A DNA stretch of 18,232 nt from an uncultured Pseudomonas sp. (GCA_943914515.1 CALUCI010000103.1:1-18232); one strand, 5' to 3'; positions 7,341 to 14,969 are shown, counted from the stretch's first letter. Notes: generated by a model not told the origin, from the letters alone. Program-made: numbers and translations.

Positions 7341-7979
7341 TCAGGCCAGCGCTGCTGCCAGGTCGTCGGCACTGCAGACTGTCTGGGCCGCCAGGTAGGC
7401 CTTGGCGAAAGCATCGTTGGCATTGCCGAGGAGCCAGGCGCGGTCTTCCTTGTAGCGCAACATATGCTTGAAGTTGCGAATCCGCTGGGCCTTGCGCAGC
7501 GGGCGACGGTAGGTGCGCATGTCGGCAATGTCGATCAGACCCAGATGACCCTCAGGCGTGAGAACGACGTTGCCCAGGTGGGCGGAGCGGAAGTAGATGC
7601 CTTTTTCATGCAACTGCGCGATGAAGGTGCCCAACTGGCTGCGCAGGTTGTCGCCGCTGTCCGGATCATCCAGCAACTGGCGCAGGGTCTTGCCTGGCAG
7701 CGGGTCGTAGTGCACCGCGTCGCGGGCAATCTCGGCAATGCGATACACCTCGAGCACCCGGGGGCAGGGAATGGCGCGTTCGGCGAGGGTCTTGCAGTTG
7801 TCGGCAAAGCGCCGCGCGTAGGGGTACCAGGCGGCGGAAGTGATCAGGCGTTTGCGCCGGAACAGCTTCAGCATGGAGCCGTCGCGCAGGCGCAACACCT
7901 TGTCGCCGGTGCCGTCGGCCTCCAGAACGTGCGCACCTTCGCGCAAGGAAAGGTAGCGGGCGTGGTCAAGCGCTTGCAT
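7341..7979 (-). CDS. Small kinase-fold protein (LPS/Kdo kinase-like, PA4998-type)
   Basis: 212 residues, ATG at 7979 with GGAG 6 bases upstream. It resembles small protein-kinase-like/APH-like proteins near LPS genes. A possible ATP-lysine sits in MLKLFRRK (about 36-43) and the helix-then-loop LHEKGIYFRSAHLGNVVL covers 123-140. N137 and D150 (IDIAD) match the Mg-binding Asn and the 'DFG' Asp. The residue at the place of the catalytic HRD Asp appears to be Ser132 (F130-R131-S132), so activity is uncertain. Homologues are often annotated as 'toluene tolerance protein' or hypothetical. It is transcribed away from msbA; a TAATAT on the - strand (8021-8026) could be its -10, but no good -35 is visible. 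A core-sugar kinase or regulatory pseudokinase are both possible. Confidence 0.72.
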   Translation of the reverse strand: MQALDHARYLSLREGAHVLEADGTGDKVLRLRDGSMLKLFRRKRLITSAAWYPYARRFADNCKTLAERAIPCPRVLEVYRIAEIARDAVHYDPLPGKTLRQLLDDPDSGDNLRSQLGTFIAQLHEKGIYFRSAHLGNVVLTPEGHLGLIDIADMRTYRRPLRKAQRIRNFKHMLRYKEDRAWLLGNANDAFAKAYLAAQTVCSADDLAAALA

Positions 7980-8050
7980 CGATACTCCGGTGTAGGGGCC
8001 TGAGGCTTGAACGGCCGGCTATATTACCTCAGCAGGAAGTTGCAAAAAGC

Positions 8051-8070
8051 GCCTGTGATACAATCCCGCC
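8051..8070 (+). promoter_or_regulatory. Extended -10 promoter of msbA
   Basis: The sequence GCCTGTGATACAATCCCGCC contains TG (8055-8056) two bases before the hexamer TACAAT (8059-8064), close to a sigma70 extended -10. No good -35 is seen at 16-18 bases upstream. A start near 8071 would give a leader of about 22 bases. Seventeen of these 20 bases recur in front of hldE (9968-9987). Confidence 0.6.
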
Positions 8071-8092
8071 TCTTTTTACCCGACGGATTCTC

Positions 8093-9895
8093 ATGACTGC
8101 TCCCGAATCGTCTACCCCTTCAAGTCTGAAGATCTACTTCCGTCTGCTGAGCTATGTGAAGCCCTACGTCGGCATTTTCCTGGTCAGTATTCTGGGCTTC
8201 GTGATCTTTGCTTCGACCCAGCCAATGCTGGCGGGCATCCTCAAATACTTCGTCGACGGCCTGAGCAACCCCGAAGCGGTGTTGTTCCCTACCGTGCCGT
8301 ATCTGCGTGACCTGCAACTGTTGCAGGCCGTGCCGTTGCTGATCGTGCTGATCGCTGCGTGGCAGGGGCTCGGCTCATACCTGGGCAACTACTTCCTGGC
8401 CAAGGTTTCCCTGGGCCTGGTGCACGACCTGCGGGTCGAGTTGTTCAACAAGCTGCTGGTGCTGCCGAACCGCTACTTCGACAGCCACAACTCCGGCCAC
8501 CTGATTTCGCGCATCACCTTCAACGTGACCATGGTCACCGGCGCAGCCACCGATGCGATCAAGGTGGTGATCCGCGAAGGCCTGACTGTGGTGTTCCTGT
8601 TCATCTACCTGCTGTGGATGAACTGGCAACTGACCCTGGTGATGCTGGCGATCCTGCCGCTGATCGCGGTGATGGTGAGCAGCGCCAGCAAGAAATTCCG
8701 CAAGCAGAGCAAGAAGATCCAGGTGGCGATGGGCGATGTGACCCACGTCGCTTCGGAAACCATCCAGGGCTACCGTGTGGTGCGCAGCTTCGGCGGCGAA
8801 CAGTACGAGCAGGAGCGTTTCGCCCGGGCCAGCCAGAGCAACACCGACAAACAATTGCGCATGACCAAGACCGGCGCGGTGTACACGCCGATGCTGCAAC
8901 TGGTGATCTACACGGCGATGGCCGTGCTGATGTTCCTTGTGCTGCTGCTGCGTGGCGAAGCGACGGCGGGCGATCTGGTTGCCTACATTACCGCCGCCGG
9001 CCTGCTGCCGAAGCCGATCCGCCAGCTGTCCGAGGTGAGTTCGACCATCCAGAAAGGCGTGGCCGGCGCTGAAAGCATCTTCGAGCAACTCGATGTCGAG
9101 CCTGAAACCGATCACGGCACCATCGAACGTGATGCGGTCAGCGGGCGCCTTGAAGTGCGCAACCTGACCTTCACCTACCCGGGCAGCGAGCGGGCGGTAC
9201 TCAGTGACATCAACTTCAGTGCCGAGCCGGGGCAGATGATCGCGCTGGTCGGCCGCTCGGGCAGCGGCAAGTCGACCCTGGCCGGACTGATTCCGCGCTT
9301 CTACCAGCACGAGCACGGTGAAATCCTGCTCGATGGCGTCGAGGTCGAAGACTACCGCCTGCGCAACCTGCGCAAGCACATTGCCCAGGTGACCCAGCAC
9401 GTCACCCTGTTCAACGATACGGTGGCCAACAACATCGCCTACGGCGACCTGGCCGGCGCGCCGCGCGAGGATATCGAAGCCGCTGCCGCCGATGCCTACG
9501 CCAAGGAGTTCATCGAGCAACTGCCGCAAGGTTTCGATACCGATGTCGGGGAAAACGGCGTGCTGCTTTCCGGTGGTCAGCGCCAACGTCTGGCGATTGC
9601 CCGCGCGCTGCTGAAGAACGCACCGTTGCTGATCCTCGACGAAGCCACCTCGGCGCTCGATACCGAATCGGAACGGCATATCCAGGCGGCGCTCGACCAG
9701 GTCATGAAAGGCCGCACCACGCTGGTGATCGCTCACCGGTTGTCGACCATCGAGAAAGCCGACCTGATTCTGGTCATGGACCAGGGCCGCATCGTCGAGC
9801 GTGGTACGCACCAGCAGTTGCTGGCGACCAATGGCTATTATTCGCGCCTGCATGCGATGGGGCTGGATGAGCCGAGCAAGGCCGACATCACCTGA
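8093..9895 (+). CDS. msbA: Lipid A-core flippase MsbA (ABC exporter)
   Basis: 600 residues, the usual length of a fused half-transporter: N-terminal transmembrane domain with six helices (about 20-310) and C-terminal ATPase. The ATPase has Walker A GRSGSGKS (387-394), signature LSGGQ (492-496), Walker B LLILDEATSALD (D516, E517) and the switch His in VIAHRLST. MsbA homodimers flip core-lipid A from the cytoplasmic to the periplasmic leaflet, feeding WaaL. The family also contains drug exporters, but the position between the waaL block and hldE and the overall sequence support MsbA. It has its own promoter (8051-8070) and a weak ribosome site (ACGGA). A 120-base gap with a GC hairpin separates it from hldE. 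Confidence 0.95.
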   Translation: MTAPESSTPSSLKIYFRLLSYVKPYVGIFLVSILGFVIFASTQPMLAGILKYFVDGLSNPEAVLFPTVPYLRDLQLLQAVPLLIVLIAAWQGLGSYLGNYFLAKVSLGLVHDLRVELFNKLLVLPNRYFDSHNSGHLISRITFNVTMVTGAATDAIKVVIREGLTVVFLFIYLLWMNWQLTLVMLAILPLIAVMVSSASKKFRKQSKKIQVAMGDVTHVASETIQGYRVVRSFGGEQYEQERFARASQSNTDKQLRMTKTGAVYTPMLQLVIYTAMAVLMFLVLLLRGEATAGDLVAYITAAGLLPKPIRQLSEVSSTIQKGVAGAESIFEQLDVEPETDHGTIERDAVSGRLEVRNLTFTYPGSERAVLSDINFSAEPGQMIALVGRSGSGKSTLAGLIPRFYQHEHGEILLDGVEVEDYRLRNLRKHIAQVTQHVTLFNDTVANNIAYGDLAGAPREDIEAAAADAYAKEFIEQLPQGFDTDVGENGVLLSGGQRQRLAIARALLKNAPLLILDEATSALDTESERHIQAALDQVMKGRTTLVIAHRLSTIEKADLILVMDQGRIVERGTHQQLLATNGYYSRLHAMGLDEPSKADIT

Positions 9896-9905
9896 AACAA
9901 CCTCG

Positions 9906-9926
9906 CCGGGGCGTCTGCCGCCCCGG
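9906..9926 (+). terminator. GC-rich hairpin after msbA without T-tract
   Basis: CCGGGGCG (9906-9913) pairs perfectly with CGCCCCGG (9919-9926) around the 5-base loop TCTGC, 10 bases after the msbA stop. No run of T follows, so it is not a classical intrinsic terminator. It may stabilise the msbA 3' end or slow polymerase before the hldE promoter. Confidence 0.5.
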
Positions 9927-9967
9927 TCTGCATGGTGCGTCACCAGGGGTAATCTGGCTGGCGCAAA

Positions 9968-9987
9968 GCCTGTGCTAATATCCCGCC
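9968..9987 (+). promoter_or_regulatory. Extended -10 promoter of hldE
   Basis: GCCTGTGCTAATATCCCGCC carries TG (9972-9973) and TAATAT (9976-9981), matching the msbA element at 17 of 20 positions. The -35 region (about 9953-9958, TCTGGC) is poor. A start near 9988 would leave a leader of roughly 28 bases. Confidence 0.6.
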
Positions 9988-10015
9988 CCTGTTCATTTTG
10001 TCTGATGGGTTACCC

Positions 10016-11437
10016 ATGAAGTTGTCCATGCCGCGTTTCGATCAAGCCCCGGTACTGGTGGTCGGCGATGTCATGCTCGACCGCTACTGGCATGGCGGTA
10101 CCTCGAGGATTTCACCTGAGGCGCCGGTGCCGGTGGTCAAGGTCGAGCAGATCGAAGACCGTCCGGGCGGTGCCGCCAACGTTGCCTTGAACATCGCTGC
10201 GCTGGGGGCGCCGGCAGCACTGGTCGGCGTCACCGGCCAGGACGAGGCCGCCGACAGCCTCGCCAATAGCCTGCATGCCGCTGGCGTGCGCTCGGTCTTC
10301 CAGCGCATCGCGCACCAGCCGACCATCGTCAAGCTGCGCGTCATGAGCCGTCACCAGCAACTGCTGCGCATCGATTTCGAAGAACCCTTCGCCACCGACC
10401 CGCTGTCGCTGGGCGCGGAAGTCGACGGCCTGCTCGAAGGTGTCAAGGTGCTGGTCCTGTCTGACTACGGCAAGGGCGCACTGAAGAATCACCAGAGCCT
10501 GATCCAGGCTGCCCGCGAGCGCGGAATTCCGGTGTTGGCTGATCCCAAGGGCAAGGACTTTTCCATCTACCGTGGCGCCAGCCTGATCACTCCGAACCTC
10601 AGTGAATTCGAAACCATCGTCGGCCGTTGCGCCGACGAGGCCGAGCTGGTGGCCAAGGGCGGTCAATTGATGCGCGAACTGGAACTGGGTGGCTTGCTGG
10701 TGACCCGCGGTGAACACGGCATGACCCTGTTGCGCCCGGATCATCCGGCCCTGCACCTGCCAGCCCGCGCCCGTGAAGTGTTCGATGTGACCGGTGCCGG
10801 CGACACGGTGATCTCCACCCTGGCGGCGGCCATCGCTGCCGGTGAAGACCTGCCTCACGCAGTCGGTCTGGCCAACCTTGCGGCCGGCATCGTGGTCGGC
10901 AAGCTCGGTACTGCCGCGATCAGCGCTCCGGAACTGCGCCGTGCGATCCAGCGCGAAGAGGGCTCCGAGCGCGGTGTGCTGAGCCTCGACCAGTTGCTGC
11001 TGGCCATCGATGATGCCCGAGCGCACAACGAGAAGATCGTGTTCACCAACGGCTGCTTCGACATCCTGCATGCCGGCCATGTGACCTACCTGGAGCAGGC
11101 GCGTGCGCAGGGCGACCGCCTGATCGTTGCGGTCAATGACGATGCCTCGGTCAGCCGCCTCAAGGGGCCGGGTCGTCCGATCAACAGCGTCGACCGGCGC
11201 ATGGCCGTGCTGGCCGGGCTGGGTGCGGTGGACTGGGTGATCAGCTTTGCCGAGGGCACCCCGGAAAACCTGCTCAGCCAGGTCAAGCCGGACGTGCTGG
11301 TCAAAGGTGGCGACTACGGCATCGACCAGGTGGTCGGCGCCGATATCGTCAAGGCCTATGGCGGCACGGTGAAAGTGCTGGGGCTGGTGGAAAACAGCTC
11401 GACCACAGCGATCGTCGAGAAGATCCGCAAGAACTGA
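10016..11437 (+). CDS. hldE: Bifunctional heptose 7-phosphate kinase / heptose 1-phosphate adenylyltransferase HldE
   Basis: 473 residues, standard for HldE (older name RfaE). The N-terminal PfkB/ribokinase domain (about 1-320) begins MKLSMPRFDQAPVLVVGDVMLD and has the catalytic motif GAGD ending at D263. The C-terminal nucleotidyltransferase (about 340-473) begins FTNGCFDILHAGH, with the HxGH motif at H352-H355. It phosphorylates D-glycero-D-manno-heptose 7-phosphate at C1 and, after the phosphatase step, makes ADP-heptose for the inner core; cytoplasmic. I start at ATG 10016, since family proteins begin MKLSMP; the TTG at 9998 would add six residues with no support. The ribosome site is weak. 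The gene has its own promoter and ends at a long terminator. Confidence 0.97.
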   Translation: MKLSMPRFDQAPVLVVGDVMLDRYWHGGTSRISPEAPVPVVKVEQIEDRPGGAANVALNIAALGAPAALVGVTGQDEAADSLANSLHAAGVRSVFQRIAHQPTIVKLRVMSRHQQLLRIDFEEPFATDPLSLGAEVDGLLEGVKVLVLSDYGKGALKNHQSLIQAARERGIPVLADPKGKDFSIYRGASLITPNLSEFETIVGRCADEAELVAKGGQLMRELELGGLLVTRGEHGMTLLRPDHPALHLPARAREVFDVTGAGDTVISTLAAAIAAGEDLPHAVGLANLAAGIVVGKLGTAAISAPELRRAIQREEGSERGVLSLDQLLLAIDDARAHNEKIVFTNGCFDILHAGHVTYLEQARAQGDRLIVAVNDDASVSRLKGPGRPINSVDRRMAVLAGLGAVDWVISFAEGTPENLLSQVKPDVLVKGGDYGIDQVVGADIVKAYGGTVKVLGLVENSSTTAIVEKIRKN

Positions 11438-11449
11438 AGCAACACCCGA

Positions 11450-11488
11450 AAAAAGGGGCAAGCCGGGATTACCGGCTTGCCCCTTTTT
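11450..11488. terminator. Strong bidirectional terminator between hldE and the convergent gene
   Basis: GGGGCAAGCCGG (11455-11466) pairs perfectly with CCGGCTTGCCCC (11472-11483) around the loop GATTA. The stem is flanked by A5 (11450-11454; the A run is longer) and T5 (11484-11488). It has a U-tract on both strands, sits 12 bases after the hldE stop and 3 bases beyond the end of the - strand gene at 11492, so it should end both transcripts. Confidence 0.93.
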
Positions 11489-11491
11489 CGT

Positions 11492-12445
11492 TCACTTGCC
11501 CAGGCTGCCCCGTGCCATCCGCAGCAGTTTGCCGGTGAGGCGTTGCAGGCCGCTGGCGGGTTTCGCCGGTGTCAGACCCTGTTGCCTCAGCCAGTCCTTC
11601 CAGCGAATGCGTTCTTCGCGGACCACCCAGCCTTCCTGCTGGGCAAAGCTTTCGGCCAGATACAGACCGCGGGTGCTGGCCGGCAACAGGCGATCCTTCT
11701 TCAGGGTATACAGCTCGGGCTGCGGCTTGCCGTCTTCCAGTGGCATCAGGTAGAGGTCCGGCCGGCTGCGGTTGAGCCGCGCCACCAGTTGGTCGTCTTC
11801 GAGGCGCTCGTCGACATGGAACAGGCTCAGCGAGCGGGCGTCCTTGGGGACTTGCAGGCGCAGGTCATAGATCAGTTGCAGCGAGGCCGTGGGCAGGTGC
11901 ACATAGGCGCGCGGTCGCTCCAGCAACGGCTGACTGCCGCAACGCACCGGGCGCGCGGCGCCGGAGTGGGGTGTCAGGACGAAGGGCAGGGCTTCGCGGT
12001 AGTGCAGGGCATCGGCGTAGGGCGCCGGCAGCCAGGTGTCGTTGAAGCGCCCGCCGAGCCAGCCTTCCGGGGTTTCCAGCAGGCATTCCTCGGCCACTTC
12101 CTGAATCGCCGTGTGCAGCGGCAGGTTCAGTTCCTGCGCCGGGACGTAACCCGAAATCAGCTTGAGCACCACGTCACCGCGATCCTGCCGGCGCTGGCGC
12201 ACCAGCACCCAGTAATCACGGCTCTGCCACTGCAAGGTCAGGCGCACGGAGACGCCAAGGTTGGCCAGTTCGACGGTGAAGCGCTCGCTGTCGGCGACCT
12301 GGATCGCCTTGCGCCGCTGCAGGGTCTGGGCGAAGTTCAGCGGCCGGCCGATGCTCTGATAACTCAGACCATCGGCGCCGGCTTCGACATGCAGCGGCAG
12401 GGTTTTGAAGTTGCTTGGATTCTTGCGTATCAGCGTTCGCGGCAT
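11492..12445 (-). CDS. Unrecognised protein with degenerate Nudix-like box
   Basis: 317 residues. The frame is open upstream to 12607, but ATG 12445 is chosen because AAGGAG lies just before it; the upstream part overlaps the aldo/keto reductase gene. I do not recognise the family with confidence. Residues 99-123 read G-x5-E-x9-Q-E-V-A-E-E-C-L-L (G99, E105, E116, E119, E120), close to the Nudix box G-x5-E-x7-R-E-U-x-E-E-x-G-U but with two extra residues, Gln for Arg and no final Gly. The region before it (about 55-98) could supply the beta strands of such a fold. There is no signal peptide, membrane segment or Walker motif. The C-terminus is basic. It lies 49 bases after the aldo/keto reductase and probably shares its transcript. 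Nucleotide-derivative hydrolysis is only a guess. Confidence 0.75.
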   Translation of the reverse strand: MPRTLIRKNPSNFKTLPLHVEAGADGLSYQSIGRPLNFAQTLQRRKAIQVADSERFTVELANLGVSVRLTLQWQSRDYWVLVRQRRQDRGDVVLKLISGYVPAQELNLPLHTAIQEVAEECLLETPEGWLGGRFNDTWLPAPYADALHYREALPFVLTPHSGAARPVRCGSQPLLERPRAYVHLPTASLQLIYDLRLQVPKDARSLSLFHVDERLEDDQLVARLNRSRPDLYLMPLEDGKPQPELYTLKKDRLLPASTRGLYLAESFAQQEGWVVREERIRWKDWLRQQGLTPAKPASGLQRLTGKLLRMARGSLGK

Positions 12446-12494
12446 GTCGGCTCCTTCTTGCGTTGGGGTCGGCCGCGAGGGCGGCTCTGCACGT

Positions 12495-13307
12495 TCAGCG
12501 CTTGAGTAATACCCGGGCAACGGTGGCCACGTTATGGGCCAGATGCAGCGGATTGATGGTGCCGACAATAGCACTGCTGACGCCGGGATGGCCAAACAGT
12601 AGCTCAAAGCTGGCGCGCACCGGATCGACCCCGGGGCTCAGGCAGACGTGCCCGCTGGCCAGTGCCTTTTTCACCAGGATGGCCTTGTTGTGGGCGGCGG
12701 CGTAGTCGAGTACCGGGCGTTCACCCTGCTCGTTGAGGTTGTAGGTGACCATCGCGCAGTCGCCCTGTTCCAGGGCTTTGAGGCCACCCTCGGCGGTTTT
12801 CCCGGAGAAGCCGAAACCGCGGATCTTGCCCTCTTGCTTGAGCTGGGCGAGGGTCTGGTAGACCTCGCCGTCATCGAGGATCCGCAGGTCGTCGCCGTTG
12901 GAGTGCACGAGGACCAAATCGATACATTCTGTTTCCAGGCGCTTGAGGCTGCGCTCCACCGAGGCGCGGGTATGGGCGGCGCTGAAGTCGAAGCTGGACT
13001 GGCCACCGACGAACTCCTCGCCGACCTTGCTGACGATCACCCATTCATCACGCTGGCCGCGCAGCAGCGGGCCAAGGCGTTCTTCACTGTTGCCGTAGGC
13101 CGGCGCGGTGTCGATCAGGTTGATCCCCAGTTCGCGGGCCTGGGCCAGCAACTGGCGGGCCTGCTGGTCATCGGGGATGGTGAAGCCGCTCGGGTATTTG
13201 ACGCCCTGATCGCGGCCCAGCTTGACCGTGCCCAGGCCCAGCGGTGAAACCGACAGGCCGGTGCTGCCCAGCGGGCGGTGCAAGTCGTGCAGGGTCGGCA
13301 GGGTCAT
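12495..13307 (-). CDS. Aldo/keto reductase
   Basis: 270 residues with a complete AKR barrel layout. The tetrad is visible: D66 and Y71 in IDTAPAYGNSEE, K94 in VIVSKVGEEF, H135 in LVLVHSNGDD. Near the C-terminus SSAIVGTINPLHLAHN marks the NADPH-binding part. It should reduce an aldehyde or ketone with NADPH in the cytoplasm; the substrate is unknown. I start at ATG 13307, since it begins MTLPTLHDLHRPLGSTGLSVSP, and this start overlaps the stop of the FAD oxidoreductase gene by 4 bases (ATGA). Longer upstream reading in this frame lies inside that gene. The overlap implies that the two enzymes are made together and may work on related compounds. From memory P. aeruginosa has the same pair next to emrE. 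Confidence 0.9.
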   Translation of the reverse strand: MTLPTLHDLHRPLGSTGLSVSPLGLGTVKLGRDQGVKYPSGFTIPDDQQARQLLAQARELGINLIDTAPAYGNSEERLGPLLRGQRDEWVIVSKVGEEFVGGQSSFDFSAAHTRASVERSLKRLETECIDLVLVHSNGDDLRILDDGEVYQTLAQLKQEGKIRGFGFSGKTAEGGLKALEQGDCAMVTYNLNEQGERPVLDYAAAHNKAILVKKALASGHVCLSPGVDPVRASFELLFGHPGVSSAIVGTINPLHLAHNVATVARVLLKR

Positions 13308-14479
13308 GGCAGCAGTGCCTCCCAGACCGGCCGGGCCAACGCTGGCCGCGGCAGTTCGGGCAGTGCCGGCAGGCCGCCGGGCTTGATGCCGTCGCGCTCC
13401 AGCGCCTGCAGCACGCGGTCGGCGAAGTCTGGCGCCAGCGCCAGTTTGGTCGGCCAGCCGACCAGCAGGCTGTCCTGTTCGGCGAGAAAGGCGTTGTCCG
13501 GGCGCAGCAAACCGGACTGCGCCGGCTCGGCGCGGTCGACCCGCAGCGTGGCCCACTGCACCTGACTCTGGTCGATCCACGGCAGCAGGTGGGCGACTTC
13601 TTTCTGCGCCGCAGCAATCTGCGCCTCGGGTTCGCGGGCCACGCCATCGGCCTCGGCGAGGTCGCCGCCCAGGTACCAGACCCACTGGCCATCGGCGGCG
13701 GGGTGGCTGGTCACGGTGATGCGTGGCTTTGGCCCGCCGCCCAGGCAGTGGGCATACAGCGGCTTGAGGCTCGGCCCCTTGGCCAGGACCATATGCAGTG
13801 GCCGGCGCTGCATGGCTGGCTGATTGAGGCCGAAAGCCTGCAGCAGGTCGGCGGTGCCGGCGCCGGCACTGAGGACAATGCGCTGGGCGCGGATTTCGCG
13901 ATCATCGACCCGCAGACCGACCAGGCGCTCGCCATCGTGCAGGGCTTCGATGCGTTCGCCGGCCAGCAGGCTGTCACCGGCCAGGTCGGCCAGGCGCTGC
14001 AGCAGGCTTGGTACGTCGACCACCAGTTCGGCCAGGCGGTAGACCTTGCCCTTGAAGGCACGGTCCTGCAGGGCGGCCGGCAACTGTTCGCCCTTGACCT
14101 GATCGACCCGGCCACGCACGGCCTTGCTGGCGAAGAAACTGGTGAGGTTGCCGGCGAGGGTGCCGGGCGACCACAGGTAATGAGCTTCGGAGAGCAGACG
14201 GACACCGGACAGGTCCAGTTCGCCGTTGCCGCTCAGGGCCTCGCGCCAGCGCCGCGGCATGTCGGCGATCGCTTCGGAGGCGCCGGTCAGGGAACCATGC
14301 AGCGCGTACTTGGCGCCGCCGTGGATGATGCCCTGGGACTTGAGGGTCTGCTCGCCGCCGACGGTGGCGCGTTCCACCAATACCGTGGAGTAGCCGAGGC
14401 GACGCAGGCGAGCGTTGAGCCAAAGGCCTGCGACCCCGGCGCCGACGATCAGGACGTCGGTGGAAATAACGGATGGCAT
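13304..14479 (-). CDS. FAD-dependent oxidoreductase (DAO / GlpA-like family)
   Basis: 391 residues. The N-terminal dinucleotide-binding motif is VLIVGAGVAGL (G13, G15, G18), followed by the acidic end of beta-2 (VLVE). The block GGEQTLKSQGIIHGGAKY resembles the flavin contact of glycerol-3-phosphate and 2-hydroxyglutarate oxidases (the family motif 'S..G..H.G'). A later conserved stretch is VLSAGAGTADLL. It should oxidise a C-OH or C-N bond using FAD; substrate unknown. There is no signal peptide. The ATG at 14479 is preceded by a good GAGGTGAG ribosome site. A possible - strand -10, TATACT (14512-14517), lies in the 69 bases between it and emrE, so it may have its own promoter as well as read-through from emrE. 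Its stop overlaps the aldo/keto reductase start. Confidence 0.88.
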   Translation of the reverse strand: MPSVISTDVLIVGAGVAGLWLNARLRRLGYSTVLVERATVGGEQTLKSQGIIHGGAKYALHGSLTGASEAIADMPRRWREALSGNGELDLSGVRLLSEAHYLWSPGTLAGNLTSFFASKAVRGRVDQVKGEQLPAALQDRAFKGKVYRLAELVVDVPSLLQRLADLAGDSLLAGERIEALHDGERLVGLRVDDREIRAQRIVLSAGAGTADLLQAFGLNQPAMQRRPLHMVLAKGPSLKPLYAHCLGGGPKPRITVTSHPAADGQWVWYLGGDLAEADGVAREPEAQIAAAQKEVAHLLPWIDQSQVQWATLRVDRAEPAQSGLLRPDNAFLAEQDSLLVGWPTKLALAPDFADRVLQALERDGIKPGGLPALPELPRPALARPVWEALLP

Positions 14480-14548
14480 GCACTCACCTCACAAGCTTGG
14501 ACAAGCGGGCAAGTATACAGCCTGTTGCGATTGCCACCCGGTCCGGCA

Positions 14549-14881
14549 TCAATGCCCGGTGGTATTGGAGAACAGCTGGATGACCACCACGCCGCCGACG
14601 ATCATCGCCATGCCGAGCATCGCCGGCAGATCGAGCTTCTGCCCGTAGATCACCAGTGCCGCCACGCTGATCAGCACAATGCCCAATCCCGACCAGATGG
14701 CGTAGGCGATACCCACCGGAATGCTGCGTACCACCAGGGTCAGCATCCAGAACGCCACCGCATAGCCGCACACCATCAACAGCAGCGGCAGTGGCGTGCT
14801 GAAGCCTTTGACGGCCTTCATCGAGGCGGTGGCGATGACTTCGGCGCAGATGGCGATGGCGAGATAGGCGTAGGCATTCAT
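14549..14881 (-). CDS. emrE: Small multidrug resistance (SMR) efflux protein EmrE
   Basis: 110 residues, exactly the length of E. coli EmrE, with four hydrophobic helices. The essential membrane Glu is E14 (AEVIATASMK). The blocks PVGIAYAIWSGLGIVLIS and GQKLDLPAMLGM match EmrE closely. SMR proteins are antiparallel dimers that exchange protons for cationic drugs such as quaternary ammonium compounds. The ATG at 14881 is preferred over an in-frame start 10 codons upstream because GAGGAG lies 9 bases upstream and the protein then aligns with EmrE from Met1. It is divergent from a LysR-type gene; a possible promoter and a LysR-type operator lie in the 88 bases between them. P. aeruginosa has EmrE at the equivalent place (PA4990, from memory). 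Confidence 0.95.
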   Translation of the reverse strand: MNAYAYLAIAICAEVIATASMKAVKGFSTPLPLLLMVCGYAVAFWMLTLVVRSIPVGIAYAIWSGLGIVLISVAALVIYGQKLDLPAMLGMAMIVGGVVVIQLFSNTTGH

Positions 14882-14909
14882 GGTTCGGGCTCCTCTGATC
14901 TGGCTGGGC

Positions 14910-14937
14910 ATTCTAGGGATTCGGCAGATGGGGTAAA
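14910..14937 (-). promoter_or_regulatory. Probable emrE promoter
   Basis: On the - strand TTTACC (14937-14932) is followed after 16 bases by TAGAAT (14915-14910), 4 of 6 and 5 of 6 matches to sigma70. A start near 14903 would place the LysR-type palindrome (14945-14965) at about -42 to -62, the usual place for activator binding. Confidence 0.45.
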
Positions 14938-14944
14938 GTCATTT

Positions 14945-14965
14945 CCTATCTGATCTGGAGATAGG
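14945..14965. promoter_or_regulatory. LysR-type operator (CCTATCT-N7-AGATAGG)
   Basis: A perfect inverted repeat with 7-base arms (14945-14951 and 14959-14965) around 7 bases. It contains ATC-N9-GAT (14948-14962), the classical T-N11-A LysR-type box. It lies between emrE and the LysR-type gene, directly upstream of the latter's ATG, and includes its ribosome site, which suggests autorepression. Confidence 0.7.
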
Positions 14966-14969
14966 TTGA

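Noticed and set aside
8021..8048. Possible - strand promoter for the kinase-fold gene (TAATAT, 8021-8026)
   Set aside because: No -35 above chance at 16-18 bases; mentioned only in the gene entry.
8375..9943. 522-codon open frame on the - strand across msbA
   Set aside because: Antisense of a conserved ABC transporter; composition dominated by His, Gln, Arg; no recognisable domain.
10112..11461. 449-codon open frame on the - strand across hldE
   Set aside because: Antisense shadow; it also runs through the terminator stem, which a real gene would hardly do.
12472..12485. Small hairpin GCCGC-GAGG-GCGGC between the aldo/keto reductase and the Nudix-like gene
   Set aside because: A 5-bp GC stem without T-tract is expected by chance at this GC content.
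13244..14953. 569-codon open frame on the + strand opposite the FAD oxidoreductase and emrE
   Set aside because: The - strand genes have ribosome sites, overlapping stop/start and family motifs; the + strand frame has none and spans two genes and their gap.
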